A stretch of 48,855 bases of DNA, taken from positions 1-48,855 of the forward strand of contig JBILVB010000006.1 in the NCBI GenBank assembly GCA_044370695.1. The letters are read 5' to 3'. Under the pieces are notes generated by a model. It did not search any database. It had not been told where the DNA came from and saw only the letters and a program-made list of their open reading frames with translations. The translations under genes and the position numbers were made by a program. Of this stretch, positions 1 through 9,827 are shown one piece after another (the stretch's first letter is position 1; each line of letters opens with the position of its first letter). Source of the DNA: JBEIFW01 sp044370695. GTDB taxonomy: Bacteria; Actinomycetota; Acidimicrobiia; Acidimicrobiales; Ilumatobacteraceae.

Positions 1-3
1 GCC

Positions 4-1266
4 ATGAGCACCCGAACCGGTCCGACCGGAGACCGGTGCGGACCCGCCCGTCGCCGGTCGTGGGCGCCGGTGGTCCTGCTCGAAGCCGCCACGCTGGCCT
101 CGGGCATCGGCAACGCCGTCGTGCTCCTCACCATCCCCTGGCTCGTCCTCGACCGCACCGGATCCTCGGCCGCCGCCGGGCTCGTCGCCGCCGCCGGCAC
201 CGTCCCGATCCTCGTCGCAGCCCCTGCCACCGGCTGGCTGATCGACCGCTACGGGCGGCGCCGGATCTCCGTGGTGTCCGATCTCGCATCGACCGTCTCC
301 GTCGCCGGCTTCCCGATCCTCGGCCTGCTCGTCGAGCTCGATCTCGCCCTGATCATCACCCTGACCGTGCTCGGCGCGACGATCGACCCGGCCGGCCAGT
401 CGGCCCGGCGGGCGTACCTCCCCGACGTCGCCCGGGCCGCCGACGCCGATCTCGAGAAGCTCAACGGCATCCACGAGGGGTGCTTCGCCGTCGGGTGGAC
501 CCTCGGACCGTTCCTCGGCGCGGCCCTCATCGCCGGCGTCGGGCCGGTCGCGTCGTTCTGGGCCCCGACGGTGCTGTTCCTGGTCGCCACCGCCTGCGTC
601 GTCGCCATCCGCGCCCCCGAGACCCCCCGGGACGCAGGAGCCGACGCCGCCGATCGGGGCTGGGTGTCCCTGGTCACCGGCCTTCGCACGCTGCGCGAGG
701 ACACTGCGCTGCTGATCGTCACCGTCGCCGTCATCGCCCTCGCCGGGCTCTACCTGCCGATCGAGTCGGTGCTGCTCCCCGCCCACTTCGAGTCCGCCGA
801 CCGGCCGGGTGCGCTCGGTGCGGTGCTCGCCGCGATGTCCGGCGGCGTCGTGGTCGGGTCGTTCGGGTTCGGCTGGATACGGGCCCGCTGGAGTCGGCGG
901 CGCATCGCGCAGGTCGCCCTCGGTGGGGTCGCCCTCTCGCTGTGGCCGATCACGCTGTTGCCGCCGCTGGCCGTGATCGTGGCCGCCGGCGCCGTGCTCG
1001 GCCTGGCGTGGGGACCGTTCAGCCCGCTCATGAACTCCCTCGTGCAGGACCGCGTGCCGTCGCACCGCCAAGGGCGCGTCTACGGCGTGCAGTTCGCGCT
1101 GTTCGGCGCGGCGCCGCCGGTCACGTTCGTGCTCGTCGGCGCCGCCGCCGAACACCTCGGGGTGCGCACCACCGGCCTCGTCCTCGCCGCCGCCACCACC
1201 GCCGTCGTGACCGCCGTCCTGGTCTCGGGACGCCTCGCCACGCTCGACGCCCCGGCCGGCTCCTGA
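4..1266 (+). CDS. MFS transporter (putative exporter)
   Basis: A 420-residue integral membrane protein of the major facilitator superfamily, expected to move a small molecule across the cytoplasmic membrane using the proton gradient. About twelve hydrophobic segments are visible. The loop after the second segment reads GWLIDRYGRRR, a good match to MFS motif A, which gates the transporter. The family resemblance is to drug or multi-solute exporters, but the substrate cannot be read from the sequence. The ATG lies three bases from the window edge, so the ribosome binding site is not visible and a start further upstream cannot be excluded. It converges on the LysR gene with a 16-bp gap, so that regulator is not obviously its own. 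Confidence 0.85.
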   Translation: MSTRTGPTGDRCGPARRRSWAPVVLLEAATLASGIGNAVVLLTIPWLVLDRTGSSAAAGLVAAAGTVPILVAAPATGWLIDRYGRRRISVVSDLASTVSVAGFPILGLLVELDLALIITLTVLGATIDPAGQSARRAYLPDVARAADADLEKLNGIHEGCFAVGWTLGPFLGAALIAGVGPVASFWAPTVLFLVATACVVAIRAPETPRDAGADAADRGWVSLVTGLRTLREDTALLIVTVAVIALAGLYLPIESVLLPAHFESADRPGALGAVLAAMSGGVVVGSFGFGWIRARWSRRRIAQVALGGVALSLWPITLLPPLAVIVAAGAVLGLAWGPFSPLMNSLVQDRVPSHRQGRVYGVQFALFGAAPPVTFVLVGAAAEHLGVRTTGLVLAAATTAVVTAVLVSGRLATLDAPAGS

Positions 1267-1282
1267 ATCGCTCCGACGCCAC

Positions 1283-2149
1283 TCAGGCGGACAACTCCCG
1301 CAGCAACTCGACCACGCGGCGCACGAGCGGATCGTCGCCGACCCGGGTCACCGCCACCAGTTCCATGGAGTGGCCCGACACCATGGCGAACGACACCGCC
1401 GGGCGAGACACCTGGACGGCGGTTTCGGACACCAGGCAGATTCCCTGCCCGGCGCCCACGAGCGCGAGTTGTGCATCGACGCCGGTCGCGGCGTTGCGTA
1501 TCCGCGGCCGGAACCCCGCTCCCTCGCACCGCCGTCGCAGGCTGTCACGGACCGTCAGATCCGAGTGATCGGCCGCCAAGAGCCACGTGTCTTCGGCAAG
1601 GAACTCGAGTGGGAGCTCCGGATCTCCGGCGAGGCGATGCCCCGCCGGCAGCGCGATCCACATCGGCGTGGTCCGCAAGGGGTGGATCAGGAACTCGTCC
1701 CCCGTCGGACCCTCCCACTGGATCCCGACGTCCGTGGTCCCGAGGCGCAGACCGTCGAGCTGCGCCGAAGAACCAGCCGGAAGCAGACGGAGCGGGGCGG
1801 CAGCGACGGAGCTCCAGCGTGCGACGAGCGCCGGGATCAGCGTCGTCGCCACGGCCCCGGTATAGGACAGCGACGGACCCGATGAGCGGTCGGGGTCGTT
1901 GCGCCCCAGCGCTCGCTCGAGGTCGGCAATGGGTTCACGCAACTCCCGGTAGAGCCGGCGCCCATCCTCGGTGAGGCCGACCGATCGACTCGACCGCCGG
2001 AACAACTCGACGCCGAGGACGTCCTCGAGATGGCGAATCTGGCGGCTGAGCGCACTCGGGCTGACGTGAAGCCGCCGAGCCGCCCGTGCGAAGTGGAGTT
2101 CCTCGGCGACGACGAGGAAGGACTGCAGCCAGGACAGACGCAGATCCAC
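1283..2149 (-). CDS. LysR-family transcriptional regulator
   Basis: A 288-residue LysR-type regulator. Residues about 5-64 form the winged helix-turn-helix (ARAARRLHVSPSALSRQIRHLE), followed by a linker helix and a substrate-binding-protein-like effector domain from about residue 90. The GTG start at 2149 gives a start directly at the conserved domain. It sits 6 bp after a TACGCT hexamer, so the mRNA is probably leaderless. It is divergent from the ABC uptake operon with 173 bp between the coding regions, the usual geometry for a LysR protein controlling its neighbour, so that operon is the best guess for its target. The effector is unknown. Confidence 0.9.
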   Translation of the reverse strand: MDLRLSWLQSFLVVAEELHFARAARRLHVSPSALSRQIRHLEDVLGVELFRRSSRSVGLTEDGRRLYRELREPIADLERALGRNDPDRSSGPSLSYTGAVATTLIPALVARWSSVAAAPLRLLPAGSSAQLDGLRLGTTDVGIQWEGPTGDEFLIHPLRTTPMWIALPAGHRLAGDPELPLEFLAEDTWLLAADHSDLTVRDSLRRRCEGAGFRPRIRNAATGVDAQLALVGAGQGICLVSETAVQVSRPAVSFAMVSGHSMELVAVTRVGDDPLVRRVVELLRELSA

Positions 2150-2155
2150 CCTCGG

Positions 2156-2161
2156 AGCGTA
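2156..2161 (-). promoter_or_regulatory. Candidate -10 box of a leaderless LysR transcript
   Basis: On the minus strand TACGCT (TAnnnT) ends 6 bp before the GTG at 2149. No good -35 box is visible at 16-18 bp. The same spacing recurs before several other genes in this window. Confidence 0.4.
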
Positions 2162-2322
2162 CCCAGCCCCGTCGATCGTTGCGCGTTCCGGGATGATCGA
2201 CGCCGAAACCGGCGCAGACGTTCACTCTCCGGCCATCGCCGTGCCCGACGCCGGAAAGGTGACCGGCCGACGATCGCGCCGTGCCCGACCGGACTCGGAC
2301 GGGCTCCGGACCGGGAGGCGAC

Positions 2323-3471
<1,149 letters not shown>

Positions 3472-3556
3472 GCGACCGACACCGGGCGCCGACACCTCGC
3501 CGCCCGCTCCCCACAAGCCCATCCATCCACCAATCCCGAGAAAGGGACTGATCACC

Positions 3557-4996
3557 ATGACCCCCAAGACCTGGCGACGACGAGGCCTGTTGGCCGTCAC
3601 CGTCGCTCTCGCCTGCTTCGCTGCCGCATGCGGCTCCGACGAGGCCACGAGCGGCGAGGTCGCCACGACCGCTGCGGCGGCAGCCACCACGGTGTCGGCT
3701 GCCGGTTCGACGGCGACCACCGCCGCCGCGACCACCGCCGCCGCGACCACCACCAAGGCGCCCAAGAAGGCCTCGATGGCTCCGGCCATCACCGAGCCGG
3801 TCACGATCCGGTTCGAGAACTACAACCTGTTCTCGGCGGGCAACCTCCGCGATGCGACGCTGAAGCTGCTCAAGAACTTCGAGGCCGCCAATCCCCTGAT
3901 CAAGGTCGAGACCACGGCGACCAAGGACCAGGAGATGTTCCAGTCGTTGCAGGCGCAACTCGTTGCGAACAAGCTCCCCGACGTCGCCCAGGTCCTGCTG
4001 CGCGAGTGGGACCAGAACATCGAGAACCTGCCGCTGCAGGTGCTCGAGGATCTCGCCGGTGCCGATCTCGACACGCACCTCTCCGCAGTCCACGCCTATC
4101 ACCCGAAGGCACGAGCGCTCACGGTGCGAGACGGCAAGACGCAGGGGCTGTCGTACGTGTTCTCAACGCCCACGTTGTTCTACAACGCCACCCTGATGAA
4201 GCAGGCCGGACTCGACCCGGCGACCACCCCGCTGCAGACCTGGGACCAGGTCGCCGCGGCCGCGGCGAAGGTCAACGCAGCGACCGGGGTCGACGGGCTC
4301 TACATCGCCTGCATCGAGCTCGACTGGTGCACCCAGGGCCTCCTGCTGTCCAACGGCGGCCGCGTGATGAGCCCGGACCGCAAGGACATCACCTGGGCCG
4401 GCGCGGAATCGGTCGAGGTGTACAAGTTCTGGCAGAACCTCGTGAAGACCGGTGCCCACTCCAAGCTCACCGGCGCGCAGGCGCAGGATGCCTTCGCCGC
4501 CGGCAAGCTGGGCTTCTTCCTCCAGACCAGCGCCGTGCAGGGTCGCATGGTCACCTCCTCCACCGGCAAGTGGGAGTTGCGTTCGACCGGAATGCCCTCG
4601 TTCGGCACCAAGACCCCCGTCCCGGTCAACTCCGGGGCCGGCCTGGGGATCTTCTCGAAGGACCCGGTCAAGCAGCGGGCCGCATGGGAACTGGTCAAGT
4701 ACCTCACCAGCGCGGAGGCCATGCAGGTGATCGTCACCGAGATGGGGTATCTCCCCCTGCGGGTCGGGATGATGGACGACCCCAAGTTCCTGGCCAACTG
4801 GGATCGCCGTGACCTCGTGCTGCCCAACGTGAAGCAGCTCGACGGCCTCCAGCCCAGCCTGTCGTTCCCCGGGCCGAACGCACTGCAGATCCGCGATCTG
4901 TTCCTCAAGTCGTTGGAGCAGGTGCTGTTCAACGGAGCCGATCCCGCAGCGACCTTCGCCGAATCCCAGGATCGAGCGAAGAAGCTGATCCGATGA
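3557..4996 (+). CDS. ABC transporter substrate-binding lipoprotein
   Basis: A 479-residue extracellular solute-binding protein of family 1 (UgpB/MalE-like). The N-terminus has a positive n-region (KTWRRRG), a hydrophobic core and a lipobox ending FAAAC, so Cys25 should be lipidated and the protein anchored on the outer face of the membrane. A Thr/Ala-rich linker at about residues 30-75 separates the anchor from the folded lobes. Segments such as STPTLFYN and GYLPLR match conserved regions of the family. ATG 3557 is preceded by an AAAGGGA ribosome binding site. The stop overlaps the next start (ATGA). Specificity is unknown; the phosphoesterase neighbour favours a glycerophosphodiester or glycerol-3-phosphate-like ligand over a plain sugar. 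Confidence 0.88.
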   Translation: MTPKTWRRRGLLAVTVALACFAAACGSDEATSGEVATTAAAAATTVSAAGSTATTAAATTAAATTTKAPKKASMAPAITEPVTIRFENYNLFSAGNLRDATLKLLKNFEAANPLIKVETTATKDQEMFQSLQAQLVANKLPDVAQVLLREWDQNIENLPLQVLEDLAGADLDTHLSAVHAYHPKARALTVRDGKTQGLSYVFSTPTLFYNATLMKQAGLDPATTPLQTWDQVAAAAAKVNAATGVDGLYIACIELDWCTQGLLLSNGGRVMSPDRKDITWAGAESVEVYKFWQNLVKTGAHSKLTGAQAQDAFAAGKLGFFLQTSAVQGRMVTSSTGKWELRSTGMPSFGTKTPVPVNSGAGLGIFSKDPVKQRAAWELVKYLTSAEAMQVIVTEMGYLPLRVGMMDDPKFLANWDRRDLVLPNVKQLDGLQPSLSFPGPNALQIRDLFLKSLEQVLFNGADPAATFAESQDRAKKLIR

Positions 4997-5802
4997 GCGC
5001 CGCCATCGTCGTCCAGATGAGCGACCTGCACATCGGCCCCGAGGGGACCACTCCCTACGGCACCGACACGGCCGCCAACTTCGTCGCCGCAGCCCGCCGG
5101 ATCGCCGAGATGGACCTGTCACCGGCCGCCGTGCTGCTGACCGGGGATCTCTCCGACAAAGGAGAGCCGGCGAGCTACGAGCGACTGCGCTCGTTGGTGG
5201 AGGCGCATCTCGCCCCGCTCGGCGCACCCGTGCTCCCGGTCGTGGGGAATCACGATCACCGCGCCTCGTTCCTCCAGGGGTACCTCGGTCAGATCGACGC
5301 CGACGACGAAACCCCGCACCACTACGGCGTCGACGTCGTCGGCGACGGGGTCGAGGTCCGGATCGTGATGTGCGACTCCTACGTCGCCGGGAAGGTGACC
5401 GGGCTCCTCGGCCCGGCGCAACTCGACTGGCTGGACGGTCAACTCGGCACTGCGGGCGACCGGCCTGTGGTGATCGGACTCCACCATCCCAGCGTCCCGC
5501 GCGGCGTCCCGAGACCCAGCGACTACCTGTTGGAGGACCGGGAAGAGTTCGCAGCGGTCGTCGGTGCCCATCGGGTGGCTGCGATCCTGTGCGGGCACAG
5601 CCATGTGGCGACCGCCTCGCAGTTCGCCGGGACGACGCACTTCGCCGCCCCGTCGACGGCCTACCTGCTCGATCCCAGCCGCCGGGCCGGCAACCGGGCG
5701 TTCGAAGGCGCAGGCTTCGCGCTGTGCACCGTCCGGGACGGGCGCGCCATCGTCAACCCGGTGCTCCTGCCCCTGTCGGGCAACGTGCTCTACGAGCACT
5801 GA
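4993..5802 (+). CDS. Metallophosphoesterase, CpdA/GpdQ-like phosphodiesterase
   Basis: A 269-residue cytoplasmic-type calcineurin-fold phosphodiesterase; no signal peptide is seen. The metal-binding motifs are complete: D11-x-H13, GD at 51-52, GNHD at 85-88, HH at 164-165 and GHSH at 201-204. This places it in the class III cyclic-nucleotide/glycerophosphodiester diesterase group (CpdA, GpdQ). The ATG overlaps the stop of the binding-protein gene by 4 bp and the permease gene follows after 5 bp, so it is translationally tied to the transporter. The likely role is to hydrolyse an imported phosphodiester, giving glycerol-3-phosphate from a glycerophosphodiester if the Ugp analogy holds. A cyclic-AMP phosphodiesterase role remains possible. 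Confidence 0.85.
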   Translation: MSAAIVVQMSDLHIGPEGTTPYGTDTAANFVAAARRIAEMDLSPAAVLLTGDLSDKGEPASYERLRSLVEAHLAPLGAPVLPVVGNHDHRASFLQGYLGQIDADDETPHHYGVDVVGDGVEVRIVMCDSYVAGKVTGLLGPAQLDWLDGQLGTAGDRPVVIGLHHPSVPRGVPRPSDYLLEDREEFAAVVGAHRVAAILCGHSHVATASQFAGTTHFAAPSTAYLLDPSRRAGNRAFEGAGFALCTVRDGRAIVNPVLLPLSGNVLYEH

Positions 5803-5807
5803 GCGCG

Positions 5808-6764
5808 ATGTTCGTCGACGCCGACAACGGGGTCGTCGCATCGTCGGCGGCGGTGCCGGTCCCGGCACCGCCGCTCGGGCGGCGCATCCTCGACCGAGTC
5901 CAGCCCTACCTGTACGTGCTTCCCGCACTCGTCGGGGTCGTCGTGTGGGTCTACCTCCCGGTGCTGCGCACCGTGCGCCTCAGCACCGTGCAGTGGAACC
6001 TGCTGCCCACCAAACCGAAGATCCCGGTCGGTCTCGACAACTACCGCGACGTGCTGGAGCTTCCCGAGATGCGTCGGGCCGTGTGGAACACGGTGCTCTA
6101 CACGGTGGGGATGCTGCCGTTCTCCGTCATCATCCCGCTCGGCATCGCCCTGCTCATCAGCGAGCTCACCGGCAGGCTCCGGGGCGCGTACCGGGCGATG
6201 ATCTTCCTACCGGTACTGGTCGCCCCGGTCGTCGTCGCCGTCCTCTGGCGCTGGATCCTGCACCCGACGCAGGGTCTGCTGAACGCCGGGCTCGAACTGG
6301 TCGGCCTGTCGAGCCCGAACTGGTTCCGCGAACCGTCGCTGGCGTTGGGGACGGTGACCGTCATCACCGGCTGGAAGATCATCGGGTTCAGCGTCCTCAT
6401 CTTCGCCGCAGGGATCGCGGGCGTGAACCAGGACGTGATCGACGCCGCCCGCATCGACGGGGCGTCGCGCTGGCAGGTGATCCGGCACGTGATCCTGCCC
6501 CTGCTGTCGCCGACCACCATGTTCATGGTGTTGCTGACCTTGTTGCTGTCGGCCCAGTGGACCTTCCCGCTCATCAACGTGCTGACCGGCGGCGGTCCGC
6601 TCGACTCCACCACGAACGTGTACTTCCTGCTGTGGAAGTTCGGGTTCCGGAACTTCAACGTCGGGTTCTCCTCCGCAGCGGCCGTGCTGTTCTTCGTGGC
6701 GTTCGGCCTCGTTGCGTTGGTCTGCGTTCGCTTCATCGACCGCTTCAGCTTCCACGACTCGTGA
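5808..6764 (+). CDS. ABC transporter permease, UgpA/MalF type
   Basis: A 318-residue inner-membrane permease with about six transmembrane segments. The cytoplasmic coupling (EAA) loop is clear near the C-terminus: DVIDAARIDGASRWQVIRHV, which docks on the ATPase. I place the start at ATG 5808, six bases after the upstream stop; the same frame stays open far upstream but only as antisense-like, codon-biased sequence inside the phosphoesterase gene. The variable N-terminus (residues 1-25) is cytoplasmic and precedes the first membrane helix (PYLYVLPALVGVVVWVYL). It pairs with the next gene to form the heterodimeric channel. Confidence 0.88.
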   Translation: MFVDADNGVVASSAAVPVPAPPLGRRILDRVQPYLYVLPALVGVVVWVYLPVLRTVRLSTVQWNLLPTKPKIPVGLDNYRDVLELPEMRRAVWNTVLYTVGMLPFSVIIPLGIALLISELTGRLRGAYRAMIFLPVLVAPVVVAVLWRWILHPTQGLLNAGLELVGLSSPNWFREPSLALGTVTVITGWKIIGFSVLIFAAGIAGVNQDVIDAARIDGASRWQVIRHVILPLLSPTTMFMVLLTLLLSAQWTFPLINVLTGGGPLDSTTNVYFLLWKFGFRNFNVGFSSAAAVLFFVAFGLVALVCVRFIDRFSFHDS

Positions 6765-6774
6765 GGGACCCTTC

Positions 6775-7689
6775 GTGACCATCACCGGCTTCACCGGACC
6801 GGCCGTCGTCGAAACGGACGACGCCCTCGGCACGGACCGCTCCGCCGTCGTCGGGTCCGAGCCCATCGCCGAACCGGGCCGACGACGACGGCTGCTGGCC
6901 AGCCACGCCGTGCTCGGCCTGCTTTCGCTGATCAGCGTCTTCCCCGTCTACTGGCTCCTGCTCACGTCGGTGCGTCACCCGAACGACGTGCTCTCCAACC
7001 GCCTGTGGCCGTCGTCGTTCACCCTCGACAACTACACGACCGTGTGGGGGACGATCCCGATCGGACGGATGCTGCTGAACACCTTCCAGATGGCGGCGAT
7101 GCAGACCGCCGGGCAGCTGCTGACGGCGCTCCTGGCCGCGTATGCGTTCAGCCGCTGGACGTTCGTCGGCCATCGCATCCTGTTCCTCGCGTTCGTGGCG
7201 ACCTGGCTCATCCCGTTCCAGGTCACCATGATCCCGAACTACGTCCTCATCGCCGACCTCGGCTGGCTGAACTCGATCCTCGGGGTCGTGGTGCCACAGC
7301 TGACCGCTGCGTTCGCCGTCATCCTCCTGCGCCAACACCTGAAGTCGTTCCCTTCGGAGCTGATCGACGCGGCCCGCATCGACGGCGCCTCGAGCTGGCG
7401 CATCCTCTGGTGGGTGGTGGTCCCCAATGTCCGGGCACCGCTCGCCGCACTCGCCATCCTGCTGTTCGTCTCAGCCTGGAACGAGTACTTCTGGCCGCTG
7501 CTCGTCCTGAACGACCTCGACACCTCGGTCGTCCAGATCGGGCTGCAGATGTACCTGGACCAGGAAGCGGGTGATCAATGGGGACCGCTGATGGCGGCGG
7601 CCGGGATCGCCACGCTCCCGATCCTTGCGCTGTATCTCCTGCTGCAGCGGCACGTGATCGAGGCGTTCGTCCGATCCGGGCTCAAGTGA
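6775..7689 (+). CDS. ABC transporter permease, UgpE/MalG type
   Basis: A 304-residue partner permease with six predicted membrane helices and the EAA loop ELIDAARIDGASSWRILWWV, nearly identical in pattern to that of its partner. GTG 6775 was chosen because AGGGAC lies just upstream and the gene then starts 10 bp after the preceding stop; an in-frame TTG at 6712 would force a long overlap and a low-complexity N-terminus. It is the last gene of the uptake operon and converges on the DUF985 cupin gene with an 11-bp gap and no obvious terminator hairpin. Confidence 0.88.
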   Translation: MTITGFTGPAVVETDDALGTDRSAVVGSEPIAEPGRRRRLLASHAVLGLLSLISVFPVYWLLLTSVRHPNDVLSNRLWPSSFTLDNYTTVWGTIPIGRMLLNTFQMAAMQTAGQLLTALLAAYAFSRWTFVGHRILFLAFVATWLIPFQVTMIPNYVLIADLGWLNSILGVVVPQLTAAFAVILLRQHLKSFPSELIDAARIDGASSWRILWWVVVPNVRAPLAALAILLFVSAWNEYFWPLLVLNDLDTSVVQIGLQMYLDQEAGDQWGPLMAAAGIATLPILALYLLLQRHVIEAFVRSGLK

Positions 7690-7700
7690 CGAACGCGCCG

Positions 7701-8231
7701 CTACTCGAAGCCGTCCGGCAATCGGTGGGTCGCCGTCCCGTCCCGGACTAGGCGTCGGATCGACGCCGCCCGGTCGGGCCAACCGTCGACGAGCGGCCCC
7801 GCTTCCGAGGCCTCGAACTCGGCTGCGTCGAACCCGGGGGCCATGGTCGTACCGAGCAGCGACCAACCGCACGGACCGCCCCGGCGGACCGCACCCATCC
7901 AGGCCCCGGCCGGCACGACGTGTTGCACGACCTCGTTGGCGAGCAGGTCGTGACCGAGCGTCGTCACCCGGCTGGACCCGCCCTCGAGCAGCTCGAGCAG
8001 TTCGACGGGGTCCCCGAGGTAGAAATGCCAGCACTCGGGCGTGCCGAGCCGGTGCATCGCGGAGAACGAGTCGGCGTCATCGCTGAGCAGCAGCAGGATC
8101 GCCGTCCCGGCCGGCCGCCCCGCTGGGTCCACCACGGGCGACCGCCACGTCTGGCGGTACAGGCCACCCTCCACCGGCAACGGCGCGAGCCCGAGCTTCG
8201 CCACGATCTCGCAAGCCGCCGGATACCGCAC
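7701..8231 (-). CDS. DUF985 cupin-fold protein
   Basis: A 176-residue protein of the DUF985 cupin family. Recognisable blocks are PVEGGLYRQTWRS (about residues 19-31), AMHRL and ECWHFYLGDPVELL (about 58-78), VVPAGAW (about 105) and a C-terminal TTMAPGFDAAEFE. The family folds as a beta-barrel and is thought to bind a small sugar-like ligand; no reaction is established. The GTG start at 8231 is fixed by the TAGCGT hexamer ending exactly 7 bp upstream, suggesting a leaderless mRNA. It stands alone on the minus strand between two plus-strand genes. Confidence 0.85.
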   Translation of the reverse strand: MRYPAACEIVAKLGLAPLPVEGGLYRQTWRSPVVDPAGRPAGTAILLLLSDDADSFSAMHRLGTPECWHFYLGDPVELLELLEGGSSRVTTLGHDLLANEVVQHVVPAGAWMGAVRRGGPCGWSLLGTTMAPGFDAAEFEASEAGPLVDGWPDRAASIRRLVRDGTATHRLPDGFE

Positions 8232-8238
8232 GGCGAGG

Positions 8239-8244
8239 ACGCTA
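8239..8244 (-). promoter_or_regulatory. Candidate -10 box of a leaderless DUF985 transcript
   Basis: On the minus strand TAGCGT is followed by 7 bp and then the GTG start at 8231. No convincing -35 element is visible. Confidence 0.45.
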
Positions 8245-8354
8245 CCGAGCGTGCACCTCTTGAGCGAGAGCCGAGGAACGGGGAGCTCCCGTCAGGCTTC
8301 TCGCAAGCCGCTACCGCCCGACTCGACAGGACCGACCAACTGTGGGGCGAGGCG

Positions 8355-8810
8355 ATGGTGATGACGAGCGACGACGACCTGAACCGATTGCACGGGTGTC
8401 TCGGTCGCCAGCGCGTCCTGCTCGAGGCGCTCGCCCACCGGCTCTGGAAGTGCGACCGCGCGCTCGACCGGGGCGGTCGGTCCGCACTCGACCAGGCCGT
8501 GCTCGATCTCGAGGAGATCAGCCGGGCCGTGCGCGCCGAGGAACTCGTGCGGGCGCTGCAGTCCTGCGCTCTCGGGCTGGCCTACGGGCTGGGGCCCGAG
8601 CCGACCCTCGAGCAGCTCGCCCGGGTGCTGCCGTCCCCGTGGTCGAGCCTCGTCGCCACCCACGGCCTCACCTTGCGGGCCGAGATCGCCGACGTCCGCG
8701 CCCTCCAAGGGGTCGTGGTGGCGGACTCGCCGGGCCGATTCCGCGCCCTGGCCGAAGCGGTACTGCCGCCGTCGCTGCCGCGGTTCGTCGGCTACGACCA
8801 GGCCGCCTGA
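8355..8810 (+). CDS. FlgN-like protein (putative flagellar chaperone relative)
   Basis: A 151-residue, largely helical, soluble protein. The pattern of an N-terminal LxxxLxRQRxLLExLxxxLWxxxxAL helix, a middle AxxxLEEISRAVRAEELVRAL helix and the PTLEQLARVLPSPW block resembles actinobacterial FlgN, the export chaperone for hook-associated proteins. ATG 8355 has a GGGGCGAGG stretch upstream; ATG 8361 is an alternative. It is convergent, with a 7-bp gap, to a FliA/WhiG-type sigma factor, which strengthens the flagellar assignment, yet no flagellar structural gene is in the window. I would call it FlgN-like with moderate confidence; a different helical regulator of the sigma factor is possible. 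Confidence 0.55.
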   Translation: MVMTSDDDLNRLHGCLGRQRVLLEALAHRLWKCDRALDRGGRSALDQAVLDLEEISRAVRAEELVRALQSCALGLAYGLGPEPTLEQLARVLPSPWSSLVATHGLTLRAEIADVRALQGVVVADSPGRFRALAEAVLPPSLPRFVGYDQAA

Positions 8811-8817
8811 ACGCCGA

Positions 8818-9636
8818 TCAGCCGACCGTCGACGGTGAGGACAACCGAGTTCGCCAGTCGGACCGTCCCGCCACGGCGACGGCGTAGCCCGCCTTGCGGC
8901 GTGCCCGACGGGCCGACGCCGGCTCGTCATCGACGGGCGCAGCCTCGGCGTACTGGGCCTCGATCGCTTCTTTCAGCATCACCAGCGCCTCGGAGCGCAG
9001 CTGGGACACCCGGCTCTCGGTCACCCCGAGGAAGCGGGCGAGCTCGTCGGAAGTGCGGCCTTCCAGGAAGTAACCGACGACGACATGCCGGTGACGCTCC
9101 GGGAGCAGGCTCACCGCATCGCGCAGGTAGGCCCGCAACTCGCGTGCCTCGAGTTCCTCGGAGGGCTCCAGCACCGTGCGGTCGCACAGGGCGTCGAGAA
9201 GGCTGATCTCCTCGTTGTCCGAGGTCATCTTCTGGTCGAGTGCCAGCACGACGCTTCGGAACACCCGGTCGCGGAAGCTCGAGAGCTCGGAGGTCGTCGT
9301 ACCGAGCGCCTCGGCGAGCTCGTCGGAGGTGGGCGTCCGGGCGAGGCGGTTGGCGAGCAGCTGCTCGGTGCTCTCGACCCGTCGGGACATGGCCCGCACC
9401 GAGCGCGGTGCCCAGTCGGCGGCGCGAACGGCGTCGAGCACGGCACCGCGGATGCGCTGCGCAGCGAAGCGTTCGAAGGGCACGCCACGGGAGCCGTCGA
9501 AGCGGTTGGCCGCCTCCACCAGTCCCAGCACCCCGGCCCGGACGAGCTCGCCACGATCGACGTGACGGGGGTAGTTGACCGCCACCTGTACGACCACCTG
9601 CTCGACCAAGGTGAGATGCTGCTCGATCGACTGCAT
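8818..9636 (-). CDS. RNA polymerase sigma factor, FliA/WhiG family
   Basis: A 272-residue sigma-70 family factor of group 3. Region 2 (about residues 1-90) contains GVLGLVEAANRFDGSRGVPFERFAAQRIRGAVLD and the WAPRSVR element typical of FliA and WhiG. Region 3 is at about 95-150 and the region 4 helix-turn-helix (TSDELARFLGVTESRVSQLRSEAL) at about 195-218. ATG 9636 was chosen because GGAGG sits 7-8 bp upstream; the frame is open for another 16 codons. The Arg/Ala-rich C-terminal tail (about 235-272) is an extension beyond the usual end. It shares an AT-rich 191-bp intergenic region with the divergent peroxiredoxin gene. It may direct motility or developmental genes; which one cannot be read here. 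Confidence 0.9.
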   Translation of the reverse strand: MQSIEQHLTLVEQVVVQVAVNYPRHVDRGELVRAGVLGLVEAANRFDGSRGVPFERFAAQRIRGAVLDAVRAADWAPRSVRAMSRRVESTEQLLANRLARTPTSDELAEALGTTTSELSSFRDRVFRSVVLALDQKMTSDNEEISLLDALCDRTVLEPSEELEARELRAYLRDAVSLLPERHRHVVVGYFLEGRTSDELARFLGVTESRVSQLRSEALVMLKEAIEAQYAEAAPVDDEPASARRARRKAGYAVAVAGRSDWRTRLSSPSTVG

Positions 9637-9735
9637 CGGACGACCTCCGCCGTTGTCCGTCCCCCCGACGGGGCTCCGCCTCACTGTTGTACCTCACCAT
9701 CAGTGGTCGGTGCAATACATGAAGTGATATTTACA

Positions 9736-9761
9736 CTCTTGGCGTTTACTCCACTACTTTA
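9736..9761 (-). promoter_or_regulatory. Possible sigma-28-type promoter of the sigma-factor gene
   Basis: On the minus strand TAAAGTAG is followed, at near-normal spacing, by GCCAAGAG. The sigma-28 consensus is TAAAGTTT and GCCGATAA, so the matches are 6/8 and 5/8. The surrounding 9700-9790 is the most AT-rich stretch of the window. If real, the sigma factor would transcribe its own gene. Confidence 0.25.
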
Positions 9762-9814
9762 AGGAATCCTCAAGTCACCCGTCGAATCTCGATCGGATTG
9801 GTCGGGATTCCGGA

Positions 9815-9820
9815 TAGCCT
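9815..9820 (+). promoter_or_regulatory. Candidate -10 box of a leaderless peroxiredoxin transcript
   Basis: TAGCCT ends exactly 7 bp before the ATG at 9828 and there is no Shine-Dalgarno sequence in between, the geometry of an actinobacterial leaderless gene. Confidence 0.5.
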
Positions 9821-9827
9821 CACCGGC

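Noticed and set aside
3690..3765. Short tandem GCC/ACC-rich repeats
   Set aside because: They encode the Thr/Ala-rich linker of the binding lipoprotein; no independent repeat element is needed.
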